From Kutzneria viridogrisea (lineage in GTDB: Bacteria; Actinomycetota; Actinomycetes; Mycobacteriales; Pseudonocardiaceae): a DNA stretch of 64,000 bases. The notes beneath the pieces were generated by a model. It did not search any database. It was not told where the DNA came from and was given only the letters and a program-made list of their open reading frames with translations. The translations under genes and the position numbers were made by a program. Numbering within the stretch: the stretch's first letter is position 1; each line of letters starts with the position of its first letter. Of the stretch, positions 22,434 to 32,257 are shown piece after piece. The stretch spans positions 930,001 to 994,000 of the forward strand of contig JACJID010000003.1 in the NCBI GenBank assembly GCA_014138725.1, read 5' to 3'.

Positions 22434-23693
22434 TCACCGCAGGCAGAACCGGTCGTACCAGGCGACGGCCTGCGCGTCGGTCAGCGAGGCCACTTGGTCC
22501 ACGACCACGCGCAGCCGCTCCGCGTCCCCGGAAGCGGCCAACCAGGCGGGCCGGAACGCCGGGTCCAGCGCCTCGGGCGCCCGCTCGACCAGAGCCGCGG
22601 ACAGCTCGGTGAGCTGCTCGCGCTGCACGGTCTGTAACGCGAGCCGGTGCGGGTCGCTCATCACGTAGCGCAGGGCCACCGCCTTGAGCAGCGCCACCTC
22701 GGCCGCCACCAGCGCGGGCACCTCCAGGTCGGCGGCATAGCGGCAGAGCTGCCCGTCCCCGTGCACCAGCCGGGTCTCGGTGATCGCCGCCGCCGCGAAC
22801 CGACCGACCAGTTCGCTGGTCAGCACCTTGAGCGCGACCTGGGCCCCGAGCGAACCGTCGTACTCGGCCTCGGCCAGCGCGGCCACTGCGGGCAGCCGCA
22901 GCAGCTCCACGGCGGCGTCCTCCAGCGCGGCCACCGGTTCCTCGGAGAAGTGCTTGGCGGCCAGCTCCGCGACGGCGGCCCGCTCCAGCGGACTGGCCAG
23001 TTCGCTGAGCGAGATGCGACCGGACAGCACCCCGTCCTCCACGTCGTGCACCGAGTAGGCCACGTCGTCGGCCCAGTCCATGACCTGGGCCTCCAGGCAG
23101 CGCCGCCGGTCCGGGGCGTCCAGGCGGATCCAGTCGAAGACCTCGCGGTCGTCCTCGTACACCCCGAACTTCACCCTGCCGGGCAGCCTCGGCCAGGGGT
23201 ACTTCGTGGCCGCGTCCAGGGTCGCCCTGGTCAGGTTCAGCCCGCTCGCCCTGCCGTCCCCGGCGAGCACCTTGGGCTCCAGCCTGGTCAGGATGCGCAG
23301 GGTCTGCGCGTTGCCCTCGAACCCACCGCACCCGGCCGCGACCTGGTTCAGCGCGCGTTCCCCGTTGTGCCCGAACGGCGGGTGGCCGATGTCGTGCGCC
23401 AGCCCCGCGGTGTCCACCACATCCGGGTCGCAGCCCAGCTCCGCGCCGATGCCCCGGCCGATCTGCGCGACCTCCAGCGAATGGGTGAGCCGGGTGCGCG
23501 GCACATCGCCCTCGCCGGGACCGACCACCTGGGTCTTGCCCGCCAGCCTGCGCAGCGCTGCGGAGTGCAGCACCCTGGCCCGGTCGCGGGAGAAGGCGGT
23601 GCGCTGCTCGGCGAGCGATCCCGGCAGCGCCGCCCGCTTGGGGTCCTCCGGCAGCAGCCGCTCGGTGTCGTGTCCGCCGTAGGTCGCGCTCAA
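22434..23693 (-). CDS. dgt: Deoxyguanosinetriphosphate triphosphohydrolase-like protein
   Basis: 419 aa. The start is TTG 23693, overlapping the previous stop as TTGA (23690-23693); the product then begins [20 protein letters not shown], the usual N-terminus. HD-domain metal motifs are [34 protein letters not shown] and [17 protein letters not shown]. The enzyme removes triphosphate from dNTPs, limiting dNTP pools. Its length fits the family. An open frame continues upstream but belongs to the antisense of the DUF218 gene. In many actinomycetes dgt precedes dnaG, and here both are close. Confidence 0.93.
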   Translation of the reverse strand: MSATYGGHDTERLLPEDPKRAALPGSLAEQRTAFSRDRARVLHSAALRRLAGKTQVVGPGEGDVPRTRLTHSLEVAQIGRGIGAELGCDPDVVDTAGLAHDIGHPPFGHNGERALNQVAAGCGGFEGNAQTLRILTRLEPKVLAGDGRASGLNLTRATLDAATKYPWPRLPGRVKFGVYEDDREVFDWIRLDAPDRRRCLEAQVMDWADDVAYSVHDVEDGVLSGRISLSELASPLERAAVAELAAKHFSEEPVAALEDAAVELLRLPAVAALAEAEYDGSLGAQVALKVLTSELVGRFAAAAITETRLVHGDGQLCRYAADLEVPALVAAEVALLKAVALRYVMSDPHRLALQTVQREQLTELSAALVERAPEALDPAFRPAWLAASGDAERLRVVVDQVASLTDAQAVAWYDRFCLR

Positions 23694-24334
23694 CTGATGC
23701 TCGCCCCGAGTTCGTCGGCCGGTGACTTGGACAGCCGGTAGAACAGCAGCGCGCCGGTCTCCCGGACGATCTGCTGGAACTGGGTCTGCCTGGTCTGCAC
23801 CATGGGGCCGGAGTGAGTGGGCGAGACGCCCGCGCTGATCCCGGTGTCGTGCGCCATCGTCTGCGAGCGCAGCGAGTGCCAGGGATCGCTCACCACCACA
23901 GCCGACTCCCAGCCGCGTTCGCGGTACACCGGGGCGACCGCGCGCAGGCTCGCCAGCGTGTCGCTGCCCTGCCCCACCGCGACGATCTTGTCGGCGGGCA
24001 CGCCGTTGGCGGTCAACCACATCTGCCCGGCCTGCGCCTCGGTGTAGTTGTCCCCGGCCTGCCGACCGCCCACGGTCAGCAGGTTCTTGGCCACCCCGTC
24101 GTCGTAGAGGGTCTTGGCGTGCTCCAACCGGGCCCGGAAGGCGTCCGAAGGCCGCCCGTCGTACTGGGCAGTACCGAGCACGATGGCCACATCCACCTGG
24201 GTGCGGTCGTCGATCCGCGCCACCTGCCAGACCCGGAAGGCCGTGCCACCGATCACCAGGGCCACGACCAGGACCGCTCCCAGCACGCCACGCAACAGGA
24301 ATCGACGCACTGTCACACCACTCACGAAGGCCAT
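23690..24334 (-). CDS. DUF218 (SanA/YdcF-like) membrane-anchored protein
   Basis: 214 aa. One N-terminal transmembrane helix ([20 protein letters not shown]) precedes the DUF218 core: [60 protein letters not shown] and [20 protein letters not shown]. SanA-type members in other bacteria affect envelope barrier function and vancomycin tolerance; the substrate is unknown. The stop overlaps the TTG start of dgt. The domain most likely faces the outside of the membrane. Confidence 0.85.
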   Translation of the reverse strand: MAFVSGVTVRRFLLRGVLGAVLVVALVIGGTAFRVWQVARIDDRTQVDVAIVLGTAQYDGRPSDAFRARLEHAKTLYDDGVAKNLLTVGGRQAGDNYTEAQAGQMWLTANGVPADKIVAVGQGSDTLASLRAVAPVYRERGWESAVVVSDPWHSLRSQTMAHDTGISAGVSPTHSGPMVQTRQTQFQQIVRETGALLFYRLSKSPADELGASIS

Positions 24335-24380
24335 GGTTTCACAGCGCCCGATCTGGCTGGGGTGAACTCCGGGCGAGCAC

Positions 24381-24986
24381 TCACAGCCACCCCCTGTCCT
24401 CGGCGATGCGCGCCGCCTCCGCCCTGGTCCGCGCGCCGGTCTTGCCGATGGCCGAGGACAGGTGGTTGCGCACCGTGCCCTCGGACAGGTGCAGGGCCTT
24501 GGCCACGTCGGAGACCGTGCCCCCGTCGCTGGCCGTCAGCAGCACCTCGCGCTCGCGGTCGGTCAGCGGGCTGGCGCCGCTGGCCAGCGACTCGGCGGCC
24601 AGCGCGGGATCCACCACCCGCAGCCCGGCGTGCACCCTGCGCACCGCCTCCACCAACTGCTCGGGCGGCGCGTCCTTGACCACGAACCCGGCCGCGCCCG
24701 CGGACATGGCCCTGGCCAGGTAACCGGGCCGCCCGAAGGTCGTGCACACCACCACCCGGCAGGCGGGCAGGGCCTTGCGCAGCTCCGCGGCGGCGGTCAG
24801 CCCGTCCTTGCCCGGCATCTGCACGTCCAGCAGCGCCACGTCCGGGCTGGTGCGCTGCGCGGCGGCGACCACCTCGTCCCCGGAACCGACCTCGGCCACC
24901 ACCTCGATGTCGGCCTCGATGCTGAGCATGGCGGCCAGCGCGCCGCGCACCAGCGCCTGGTCGTCGGCCAACAGGACCCGGATCAC
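24381..24986 (-). CDS. NarL/LuxR-family response regulator
   Basis: 201 aa. Receiver domain: MIRVLLADDQALVRGALAAM with acidic pocket DD and phosphorylation Asp in DVALLDVQMPGKDG, then CTTFGRPGYLARAMSAGAAG and the Lys in FVVKD. Output domain: LTDREREVLLTASDGGTVSD followed by KALHLSEGTVRNHLSSAIGK, a LuxR helix-turn-helix. The start overlaps the preceding kinase-like gene's stop (ATGA, 24983-24986). It is the only regulator in a cluster with three kinase-like genes, so it probably integrates signals from more than one of them. Confidence 0.95.
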   Translation of the reverse strand: MIRVLLADDQALVRGALAAMLSIEADIEVVAEVGSGDEVVAAAQRTSPDVALLDVQMPGKDGLTAAAELRKALPACRVVVCTTFGRPGYLARAMSAGAAGFVVKDAPPEQLVEAVRRVHAGLRVVDPALAAESLASGASPLTDREREVLLTASDGGTVSDVAKALHLSEGTVRNHLSSAIGKTGARTRAEAARIAEDRGWL

Positions 24987-26044
24987 GAAGCCACCGCCAC
25001 TCTGAGCAGGAATCCGCCGCCGGCGACCGGGCCGACGGCGATCTGGCCGCCGATGCCCGCGATGCGCTCGGCGACCTGGGAGTTCACCTCGGGCACGGTA
25101 GCCGTGCCGTCATCGCACACCTCAAGCCAGGACTGGCCCAGCCGCACCTCGCACCGCGTCGCCCCGTGCTCGCGGCTCAGCAATGAGGTCACCCCGTCGC
25201 GTAGCACGTGTGCGAACGCCTCGCGGTAGGCGGGCGCCACCGCGTCCACGCTGGCGGGCAGGGTCACGGCGATGCCCGCGGCCTCCAGCGCGGCCCTGGC
25301 GCCGACCAACTCGGCGGCCAGCGAGGCGGTGCGATAGCCGGACACCGCGGCGCGCACCTCGGTCACGGCCTGCCTGGCCAGGTCCTCCACCGCACGGACC
25401 TGTTCGATGGCGGCGGCCCGATCGGTCCCGCCGCGCACCTCGGCGGCGGCGAGTCCGGCCCGCTCGGTGATCGCGGCCAGCACCTGCCCGAGCCGTTCCT
25501 GCAACTCGGCGGCCAGCCTCGCGCGCTCCTCGCCGGTGGCCAGCAGGGCGATCTCGTCCTGGGCGGCCGCGAGCTGGTAGTTCGCCCGGATCAGCCGCCC
25601 CATGAGCCAGGTGGCCACGGCGACCGCGAGCAGCACGATCCAGTCGGTGGCCAGCGAGTCGAGCCCCCGGCCGGCGCTGAGTAACACACCGGCGCCGGTC
25701 AGCACGCAGAGCAGCACGGCCAGCTCGACGGCACTGGGCAGGGCCAGCGCGGCCACGGACACGGCGTAGACGTACAGCCAGGTGCTGTCCGGCCCGAGCA
25801 GGAGGACCACCACGGTGGCCAGCACGAGCAGGCCGGCCAGCATGAGCAGTCGCCGGGTCAGGCTCCAGCCCCACATCAAGGCGAGGGCCACCACGCAGCC
25901 CGTCCCGTAGCCGAGGAACGCGATCGCCAACACGGCGGCCAGCCACGGGTTGTCCTGCCGCGCCATGCCGATGACCACGCTGGGCACGGCGAACAGCAGG
26001 AACATGAAGATGGGTACCCACCTCCACTTCCGGTCGCCGGTCAC
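24983..26044 (-). CDS. Degenerate histidine-kinase-like protein (pseudokinase)
   Basis: 353 aa from GTG 26044, overlapping the upstream stop as GTGA. Six or so membrane helices occupy the first 190 residues. The following region aligns with the HisKA_3 and ATPase domains of its two neighbours, but the phospho-accepting motif DLHD/DIHD reads ELQE (in ARLAAELQERLGQVLAAI), so the His is Gln. The N-box VTNVLRHSG has become VTSLLSREHG, and the G-box seen in the neighbours (GGGTGLAGL) is missing. It should be unable to autophosphorylate or bind ATP normally. The frame is intact and coupled in the operon, so a role as a sensor or modulator partner is inferred. Confidence 0.85.
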   Translation of the reverse strand: MTGDRKWRWVPIFMFLLFAVPSVVIGMARQDNPWLAAVLAIAFLGYGTGCVVALALMWGWSLTRRLLMLAGLLVLATVVVLLLGPDSTWLYVYAVSVAALALPSAVELAVLLCVLTGAGVLLSAGRGLDSLATDWIVLLAVAVATWLMGRLIRANYQLAAAQDEIALLATGEERARLAAELQERLGQVLAAITERAGLAAAEVRGGTDRAAAIEQVRAVEDLARQAVTEVRAAVSGYRTASLAAELVGARAALEAAGIAVTLPASVDAVAPAYREAFAHVLRDGVTSLLSREHGATRCEVRLGQSWLEVCDDGTATVPEVNSQVAERIAGIGGQIAVGPVAGGGFLLRVAVAS

Positions 26045-27135
26045 ACCGCCACCTCCCCCGCACTGACCCGCAGCCGGAACCCGCGCGCGGGCAGCGGACC
26101 CGCCTCCAGGTGCGCGCCCACCCCGTCCAGGCGGGTGGACAGCCCCGTCAGCCCGTGCCCGCCTCCGGAACCACGCGACCCCGCCGCCGTCGCCACCGCG
26201 GCCCCGTCGTCGCGGACCTCCAGCCAAGAGGGCCCCAGCCGCACCTCGCACCGGGTCGCTCCCCCGCTGTGCCGCAGCACGTTGGTCACCGCCTCACGCA
26301 GCGCGTAGGCGAAGGCCTCCTGGTAGACCGGGGCCACGTCGTCCACGGCCAGCGGGAAGTCGGCGACCAGCCCTGCCGAGCGCAGCGCGGACTTGGCGCT
26401 GACCAGCTCGGCGGCCAGCGAGGCATTGCGCTCACCGGTGACCGTCGCGGTGATGTCGGCCAGTGCCTGCCCGGACAGGTGCTCGATCTCCACCAGCTCG
26501 GCCAGCGCGCGGTCGCCTGCCGTGGTGGTCTCCAGCACGCGCCGGGCAAGTCCTGCCTTGACGGTGATCGTGGTCAGGCTGTGCCCCAGCACGTCGTGCA
26601 GGTCGCGGGCCACCCGGCTGCGCTCCTCGGCGACGGCCAGCGCGGCGATCCGGTCCCTGGCCAGTCTCAGCTCCCGGTGGGTGCGCACCATGTGGGCCAG
26701 GGACAGGCACATCGCGGTGACCGAGATCAGCACGACCACGAGCCCCTTGTTGTCCTCCTGCCAGGTGAGCAGGGCCAGCCCGGCGACCAGTCCGCCGTTG
26801 ACCAGGAGGACCAGCCGTACCGGCAGCACGGCAGCGCTCATCACCGCGGCCCAGACCAGGGTGTACGGGGTGGTGATCAGGGCCAGCACACAGCCGAGCG
26901 CGACAACCGGCAGTACACAGCTCAGCTGCCAGGTCAGGGTGCGCGGCCACACCAGCGGCGGCACCGCCACGCACAGCGCGGTGTAGACCAGCTGACCGCA
27001 GAGCACCAGCGCCGTGGCCCACCAGGGCCGGCCCGGGTCGATGCCGCCGACCAGCAGCGGGATCTGCACCAGGCTCAGGCCGACCATCGGGGCCACCCAG
27101 GTCCAGCGGCGGTTGAGCAGCTCGCCGGGACTCAT
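26041..27135 (-). CDS. Sensor histidine kinase (HisKA_3, NarX/DesK type)
   Basis: 364 aa from ATG 27135, overlapping the previous stop (ATGA). About five transmembrane helices lie in residues 15-150. The dimerisation domain has the intact motif RVARDLHDVLGHSLTTITVK with the phospho-accepting His, and the ATPase domain has REAVTNVLRHSG (N-box), VRDDG and SGGGHGLTGLSTRLD (G-box). It should phosphorylate the response regulator at 24381-24986. It is one of two intact kinases in the operon. Confidence 0.95.
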   Translation of the reverse strand: MSPGELLNRRWTWVAPMVGLSLVQIPLLVGGIDPGRPWWATALVLCGQLVYTALCVAVPPLVWPRTLTWQLSCVLPVVALGCVLALITTPYTLVWAAVMSAAVLPVRLVLLVNGGLVAGLALLTWQEDNKGLVVVLISVTAMCLSLAHMVRTHRELRLARDRIAALAVAEERSRVARDLHDVLGHSLTTITVKAGLARRVLETTTAGDRALAELVEIEHLSGQALADITATVTGERNASLAAELVSAKSALRSAGLVADFPLAVDDVAPVYQEAFAYALREAVTNVLRHSGGATRCEVRLGPSWLEVRDDGAAVATAAGSRGSGGGHGLTGLSTRLDGVGAHLEAGPLPARGFRLRVSAGEVAV

Positions 27136-28250
27136 GTGACCGCCTCCTGAGGAACGCTCACACGCAGCAGGAAACCACCGCCGGACAACGGCCCCGCGTC
27201 CAGCTGGCCACCGATCGCGGCCATGCGCTCGGCCAGCCCCGCCAGCCCGGTGCCACCACCGCGCGAGCGGGACTCGGCCGCTGTCGGCGCCGAAACGGTG
27301 CCGTTGTCGCGCACCTCCAGCCAGGACTCGCCGAGCAGGACCTGGCAGCTGGTGGCGCCGCTGTGCCGCAACACGTTGGTGACCCCCTCTCTGAGCGCGT
27401 AGGCGAAGGGCTCCTGGTAGGCGGGGGTCACGTTGTCCACCGCCCTGGGCAGATCGGCGTTGATCCCCGCGGAGGCCAGGGCCACCCGCGCACCCGCCAC
27501 CTCCGCGGTCAGCGTGGCGCTGCGGTGCCCCGACAGGGTCGCACGCACCTCTGACAACGCCTGCCTGGACAGCTGCTCGGCGTCGCTGACCTCGGCCAGC
27601 AGCCGGTCCACCGCGCCCGGGTTGGTCTCCAGCAGCCTGCGCACCAGGCCGAGCTTGACGGTGACCGTGGTCAGGCTGTGCCCCAGCACGTCGTGGATGT
27701 CCCTGGCGACCCTGGCCCGTTCCTCCGCGGCGGCCAGCCTGGCCACCTCGTCGTTCGCCTCACGCAGGGCGGCGTTGCGCTGGGCGAACCGGCTCAACCC
27801 CACGGTGAGCGCGATCATCAGCACGAGCATGCCGTAGCTGGGGCCGCCCTCGGGGCGCAGCGCGCTCACCACGAACGCGACCAGGGTCACCAGCCCGGAC
27901 AGCGAGGTGCCCACCCAGTTGGGGAACAGCACCGCTGCGACAGCGACGAGATAGACCAGCAGATCCGACTGCCCGGGCCCCAACACGGCCACCATCGCAG
28001 CGCCCAGCACGGACATGACCGCCAGCAGGACGGCCCGCAGCGTGGGTGACGACAGGAACGAGGAGGCGACGCCCACCGGGTAGCACAGGGCGTACAGCAG
28101 CAACACCGTGAACCCCGACCAGGCGCCCAACTGGGCCAGCGCCTGGAGTGGCTCGATCAGCCACACCAGGAACACACACGAGAAGACGGCGGTGAACAGC
28201 GCCTTGCCGCCGTTCCGCCGTCGCTCTCGACACCTTCTCCGCACGAGCAC
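27132..28250 (-). CDS. Sensor histidine kinase (HisKA_3, NarX/DesK type), first gene of the operon
   Basis: 372 aa from GTG 28250 (GTG 28244 is possible). Basic N-terminus, then five or six membrane helices (residues about 15-165). Kinase motifs are complete: RVARDIHDVLGHSLTTVTVK with His, REGVTNVLRHSG, VRDNG and RGGGTGLAGLAERMAAIGG. The long open frame continues upstream but lies antisense to the peptidase gene. Promoter of the four-gene operon should lie in 28251-28319, shared with the divergent peptidase gene. The signal is unknown. Confidence 0.93.
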   Translation of the reverse strand: MLVRRRCRERRRNGGKALFTAVFSCVFLVWLIEPLQALAQLGAWSGFTVLLLYALCYPVGVASSFLSSPTLRAVLLAVMSVLGAAMVAVLGPGQSDLLVYLVAVAAVLFPNWVGTSLSGLVTLVAFVVSALRPEGGPSYGMLVLMIALTVGLSRFAQRNAALREANDEVARLAAAEERARVARDIHDVLGHSLTTVTVKLGLVRRLLETNPGAVDRLLAEVSDAEQLSRQALSEVRATLSGHRSATLTAEVAGARVALASAGINADLPRAVDNVTPAYQEPFAYALREGVTNVLRHSGATSCQVLLGESWLEVRDNGTVSAPTAAESRSRGGGTGLAGLAERMAAIGGQLDAGPLSGGGFLLRVSVPQEAVT

Positions 28251-28319
28251 AACGGTAGGACAGGGGTCCGACAAGCACCCATGACAACTGGCCCAGACCT
28301 GGGCTGACAGGATCTCCGC

Positions 28320-29048
28320 ATGGCAGCTGAGCAGCCCACCATCCTGGCCACCTCCGGCGGGTGGCGCCACGGCGAGCGGACCGACATCGAGTTCGGCAAG
28401 TTGATCCACCACGCGCTGGAGCTGTCCGATCCGGGCAGTCGGCCGCGGCTGTGCTACGTCGGCACCGCGGGCGGGGACCAGCGCTGGTTCAACGCGAACG
28501 TCTCCGACGCGGGTCGGGTGGCCGGGGTCGAGGTGTCCCACCTCAACCTGTTCCCGATGCCGCCGAGCACCGACCTGGTGGACTTCGTGCTCGGGCACGA
28601 CGTCGTGTGGGTCAACGGCGGGTCGGTGGCCAACCTGCTGGCGATCTGGCGGGTGCACGACCTGGGCCCGGTGCTGCGCGAGGCGTGGCAGGCGGGTGTC
28701 GTGCTCAGCGGTGTGTCGGCGGGCTCGATCTGCTGGTACGTGGGCGGGCCGACCGACTCCTTCGGGCCCGAGCTGAGGGTGGTCACCGACGGGCTGGGCA
28801 TGCTGCCCTACGGCAACGGCGTGCACTACGACTCGGAGGCCGCGCGCAGGCCGGTCACCCACGAGGCCGTGGCCGCGGGCACCCTGCCGACCACACACTG
28901 CACCGACGACGGCGCTGGCCTCGTCTACCACGGGACCGAGCTGGTGGAGGCCGTCTCCGAGCGCTCGCGGGGCGGGGCGTACGTGGTGGAGCGGGACGCG
29001 GCCACCGGTGAGGTCGTGGAACACGTCCTGCCGGTCCGGCGGCTGTGA
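28320..29048 (+). CDS. Peptidase E-like (family S51) protein
   Basis: 242 aa from ATG 28320. The nucleophile elbow is GVVLSGVSAGSICWYVGG, matching GxSAGS of family S51, with the preceding VWVNGGSVANLLAIWRVHDL oxyanion region and a downstream His in NGVHYDSE. Family members are dipeptidases specific for N-terminal Asp, or cyanophycinase relatives; this one is single-domain and cytoplasmic. It is divergent from the kinase operon with a 70-bp shared promoter region. Confidence 0.88.
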   Translation: MAAEQPTILATSGGWRHGERTDIEFGKLIHHALELSDPGSRPRLCYVGTAGGDQRWFNANVSDAGRVAGVEVSHLNLFPMPPSTDLVDFVLGHDVVWVNGGSVANLLAIWRVHDLGPVLREAWQAGVVLSGVSAGSICWYVGGPTDSFGPELRVVTDGLGMLPYGNGVHYDSEAARRPVTHEAVAAGTLPTTHCTDDGAGLVYHGTELVEAVSERSRGGAYVVERDAATGEVVEHVLPVRRL

Positions 29049-29193
29049 GGCCAATCCCCCAGGCTACGACACGACCCTGACAGACCGCCCTGTTGTCGAT
29101 CTCTGAACGAGCAGTTGTCCACAGGGCGGTCAGCTGTCCACAGATCCGTGGCCGCACCTTCCCGGGCGGATCCGGGCGGGCGAGTGTCGAGGC

Positions 29194-30168
29194 ATGTCCG
29201 ACAGCAGCGCGACGATCGACCTCAACCTCCTCGGCGGCATGTTCGCCAACCGGGTGGCCCGCGCCAGCGACCTGATCGGTCTGGGCCTGTGCGCACGCTC
29301 GATCTACCGCCGGTGCGCGCCCGGCGGCCCCTGGCAGCGGTTGCTCCCCGGTGTGCTCCTGCTGGCCAACGCACCGCCCACCCGAGCCCAGATGGTGCGG
29401 GCGGCGCTGTGCTACGCCGAGGAGGATGCGGTACTCACCGGCTCGCACGCGTTGTTGTTGCACGGCATGCGCGCTGTGCCCGCGCCGGGCTCGGTGCACG
29501 TGCTGGTGCCACACAGGAGGCAGCTGCGCGGCACCCCGCAGGTCTACGTGGAACGCACCACGAACGTGCCCAAACCCATGCTGCGCCAGGGGTTCCTGGT
29601 TGCCCCGCTGGAACGCGCGCTGGTGGATGCGCTGCGGCACAGCAGCCACGCCGAACCCGTGCGCGCGACGATCGCGGAAGCGGTGTGGCGCAAGGGGGTT
29701 CCGGTGGCCGCGATCCAGGCCGAGCTGGCCACGGGCAACCAGCGCGGCACCGCGCTGACCCGCCGGGTCCTGGAGGAGGTCGCCGAGGGCATCCGCACCT
29801 CCGCCGAGGGCCTGGCGGGACAGCTGATCCGGGTGGCCCAGATCCCGCAGCCCCAGTGGAACGTGAACCTGGAGAACGACGAGGTGTTCCTCGGACCGGT
29901 CAGCGGCTGGTGGGCCGAGGTGGGCATGGCCCTGGACATCGACCAGGAGGCGGACACCCCGCGCCGAGCCCCGGCCAGGGCGTTCGCACGGCACGCGGCG
30001 CTACTCGCGGCCGGGGTGATCCTCGTGCAGGTCTCGACGGGCCAGCTCAAGCACGCCCCCAGGGAGGTCATCGCCGAACTGGCCTACGCACACCACCTGG
30101 CCGGTCAGCGGGACCGACCGGCCATCACGGCCAACGCTCAGCAGCCGAGGAGATGCGGTGCCAGGTAG
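29194..30168 (+). CDS. AbiEi-antitoxin-like N-terminal domain protein
   Basis: 324 aa from ATG 29194. The first 100 residues resemble the AbiEi/transcriptional-antitoxin winged helix plus knuckle found across actinobacteria: [40 protein letters not shown] and [16 protein letters not shown], then [13 protein letters not shown]. The C-terminal half ([18 protein letters not shown]...) resembles the DUF559/VSR-like part of these proteins but has no clear nuclease signature. There is no AbiEii-type nucleotidyltransferase next to it, so it is probably not a functional toxin-antitoxin pair. It overlaps convergent glyS by 31 nt. Confidence 0.7.
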   Translation: MSDSSATIDLNLLGGMFANRVARASDLIGLGLCARSIYRRCAPGGPWQRLLPGVLLLANAPPTRAQMVRAALCYAEEDAVLTGSHALLLHGMRAVPAPGSVHVLVPHRRQLRGTPQVYVERTTNVPKPMLRQGFLVAPLERALVDALRHSSHAEPVRATIAEAVWRKGVPVAAIQAELATGNQRGTALTRRVLEEVAEGIRTSAEGLAGQLIRVAQIPQPQWNVNLENDEVFLGPVSGWWAEVGMALDIDQEADTPRRAPARAFARHAALLAAGVILVQVSTGQLKHAPREVIAELAYAHHLAGQRDRPAITANAQQPRRCGAR

Positions 30169-31535
30169 GACTCCAGCTGGTCCATGGCCACGCGGTGCTG
30201 GGCCATGCTGTCCCGCTCCCGGACCGTCACCGCGTGATCGGTCAGGGTGTCGAAGTCGACCGTCACGCAGAACGGCGTACCGATCTCGTCCTGGCGCCGG
30301 TAGCGGCGACCGATCGCCCCCGCGTCGTCGAAGTCGGTGTTCCAGTTGCGGCGCAGGGCGGCGGCCAGGTCACGGGCCTTCGGCGACAGCTCGGCGTTGC
30401 GCGACAGGGGCAGCACGGCCACCTTGACCGGGGCCAGCCTGCGGTCCAGCCGAAGCACGACGCGCTTGTCGATGCCGCCCTTGGCGTTGGGCGCCTCGTC
30501 CTCGGTGTACGCGTCGAGCAGGAAGGCCATCATCGGCCTGCCGACACCGGCAGCGGGCTCGATGACGAACGGCCGGAACCGGGAGTTGGTGGCCTGGTCG
30601 AAGTAGGACAGGTCCACGCCGGAGTGGTTGGTGTGCGTGGTCAGGTCGAAGTCGGTCCGGTTGGCGATGCCCTCCAGTTCACCCCACTCCTGGCCGGCGA
30701 AGAAGAACCGGTACTCGATGTCGACCGTGCGCTTGGAGTAGTGCGAGAGCTTCTCCACGGGGTGCTCGTAGAGCCGCAGGTTGTCCCGGGACACACCGAG
30801 GTCTGTGTACCAGCGCAGGCGCTCGTCGATCCAGTACTGGTGCCACTCCTCGTCGGTGCCCGGCTCGACGAAGAACTCCATCTCCATCTGCTCGAACTCG
30901 CGGGTCCGGAAGATGAAGTTGCCGGGGGTGATCTCGTTGCGGAAGGACTTGCCGATCTGGCCGATGCCGAAGGGCGGCTTCTTGCGGGAGGTGGTGAGCA
31001 CGTTGAGGAAGTTGACGAAGATGCCCTGCGCGGTCTCCGGGCGCAGGTAGTGGAGCCCCTCAGCGGACTCCACCGGACCGAGGTGGGTCTTGAGCAGCCC
31101 GTTGAACATCTTCGGCTCGGTGTAGGCGCCGCGGGTGCCGCAGTTGGGGCAGGGCACCTCGGACAGGTCGCCCTCGGCGAGGGTCTTGCCCGTGCGCTCG
31201 GCGTACTCCTCGGACAGGTGGTCGGCGCGGAACCTGCGGTGGCAGGAGTTGCACTCCACCAACGGGTCCACGAACGCCTCGATGTGCCCGGAGGCCGCCC
31301 ACACCTCGCGGGGCAGGATCACCGAGGAGTCCAGGCCGACGACGTCGTCGCGGCCCTGCACCATCGCCTTCCACCAGGCCCGCTTGACGTTGTTCTTCAG
31401 CTCCACGCCCAGCGGCCCGTAGTCCCAGGCCGACCGGGTCCCGCCGTAGATCTCGCCACACGGGTAGACGAAGCCACGGCGCTTGCAGAGGCTGACGACG
31501 GCGTCGATGCGGTCCGCGGACAACGAGTGCTCCAT
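30138..31535 (-). CDS. glyS: Glycyl-tRNA synthetase
   Basis: 465 aa from ATG 31535, the usual length of the homodimeric bacterial alpha2 enzyme. Class II motifs: [20 protein letters not shown] near the N-terminus, [39 protein letters not shown] (motif 2) and [20 protein letters not shown] (motif 3). A zinc-binding insertion reads CNSCHRRF...[10 protein letters not shown]. The C-terminal anticodon-binding domain follows ([20 protein letters not shown]). It charges tRNA-Gly and is essential. It appears to be monocistronic, in convergence with the AbiEi-like gene. Confidence 0.97.
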   Translation of the reverse strand: MEHSLSADRIDAVVSLCKRRGFVYPCGEIYGGTRSAWDYGPLGVELKNNVKRAWWKAMVQGRDDVVGLDSSVILPREVWAASGHIEAFVDPLVECNSCHRRFRADHLSEEYAERTGKTLAEGDLSEVPCPNCGTRGAYTEPKMFNGLLKTHLGPVESAEGLHYLRPETAQGIFVNFLNVLTTSRKKPPFGIGQIGKSFRNEITPGNFIFRTREFEQMEMEFFVEPGTDEEWHQYWIDERLRWYTDLGVSRDNLRLYEHPVEKLSHYSKRTVDIEYRFFFAGQEWGELEGIANRTDFDLTTHTNHSGVDLSYFDQATNSRFRPFVIEPAAGVGRPMMAFLLDAYTEDEAPNAKGGIDKRVVLRLDRRLAPVKVAVLPLSRNAELSPKARDLAAALRRNWNTDFDDAGAIGRRYRRQDEIGTPFCVTVDFDTLTDHAVTVRERDSMAQHRVAMDQLESYLAPHLLGC

Positions 31536-31604
31536 CCGAACAAGGGATTCCGAAGGGAAGGCAAGAGTAGTCCGAGATCAGCACCGCACGAAGGGGGGAT
31601 CAGA

Positions 31605-32243
31605 TCACCACGGACGAGTGACGAGCTCAGCGATGGCGAACCTGTTGTCCTGGTAGCCGTCGGCACCGCCGAGGAACTCACCACCACAGGTGGCCAGCAC
31701 CAGTCGATGGGCGCCGGCCTGGCCGTAGAGCTGCTCGGCCCTGGCGGGCAGGTCCCGCTTGCGCACGGTGACCAACTCGGTGATCCGGTAGGTCCAGGTG
31801 CGGCCTTGGGTGTCGACCACGCCGACCTGGTCGCCGGGGTGGTCCCGCCACAGCTCGGCGAACGGCCCGGTGCTGCCCTGCCAGTTCACGTGCCCGGCCA
31901 GCAGGGTCGCGCCCCGCTGGGCGCCGAGCGCGGCGCCCCACCAGGTGGCCCGGTCCAGGCGGTCCGGGATGGGCAGCGTCCCGTCCGCGGTCAGGTCCGA
32001 GCGGATCAGCTGGGCGGTGCCGCCCGCGGGCAACCGCACGGTGCCCACGGGCACGCCGGTGGGCACCGGGATCTCCGGGACCGCGCTGGGCGTGGCGACC
32101 TGGGTCGCCTCGCCCGCCCAGCGCGCCAGCGGCATCGCGGTCGGCACCGGGGAGAGGTCCTCGATCAGGAGGAAGGTGGTGGTGACGAGCAGTGCGGCGA
32201 GCAGGACGACGGCACTGCCGAGGTACAGCGAACGCCTGCTCAT
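31605..32243 (-). CDS. Class F-type sortase
   Basis: 212 aa from ATG 32243. An N-terminal membrane anchor (SLYLGSAVVLLAALLVTTTF) is followed by a Pro-rich linker and the sortase barrel. Catalytic residues are His in TLLAGHVNW, Cys in RLVLATCGGEF and Arg in YQDNRFAIAEL. Class F sortases of actinomycetes are thought to anchor or process surface proteins; no sorting-signal substrate is encoded nearby. It is in the same orientation as the monooxygenase-like gene, 14 bp downstream of it, so the two may share a transcript. Confidence 0.9.
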   Translation of the reverse strand: MSRRSLYLGSAVVLLAALLVTTTFLLIEDLSPVPTAMPLARWAGEATQVATPSAVPEIPVPTGVPVGTVRLPAGGTAQLIRSDLTADGTLPIPDRLDRATWWGAALGAQRGATLLAGHVNWQGSTGPFAELWRDHPGDQVGVVDTQGRTWTYRITELVTVRKRDLPARAEQLYGQAGAHRLVLATCGGEFLGGADGYQDNRFAIAELVTRPW

Positions 32244-32257
32244 GGACCGATGATGAC

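Noticed and set aside
28251-29054. N-terminal extension of the first kinase gene
   Set aside because: Antisense to the peptidase E-like gene; kinase membrane domain already begins after GTG 28250.
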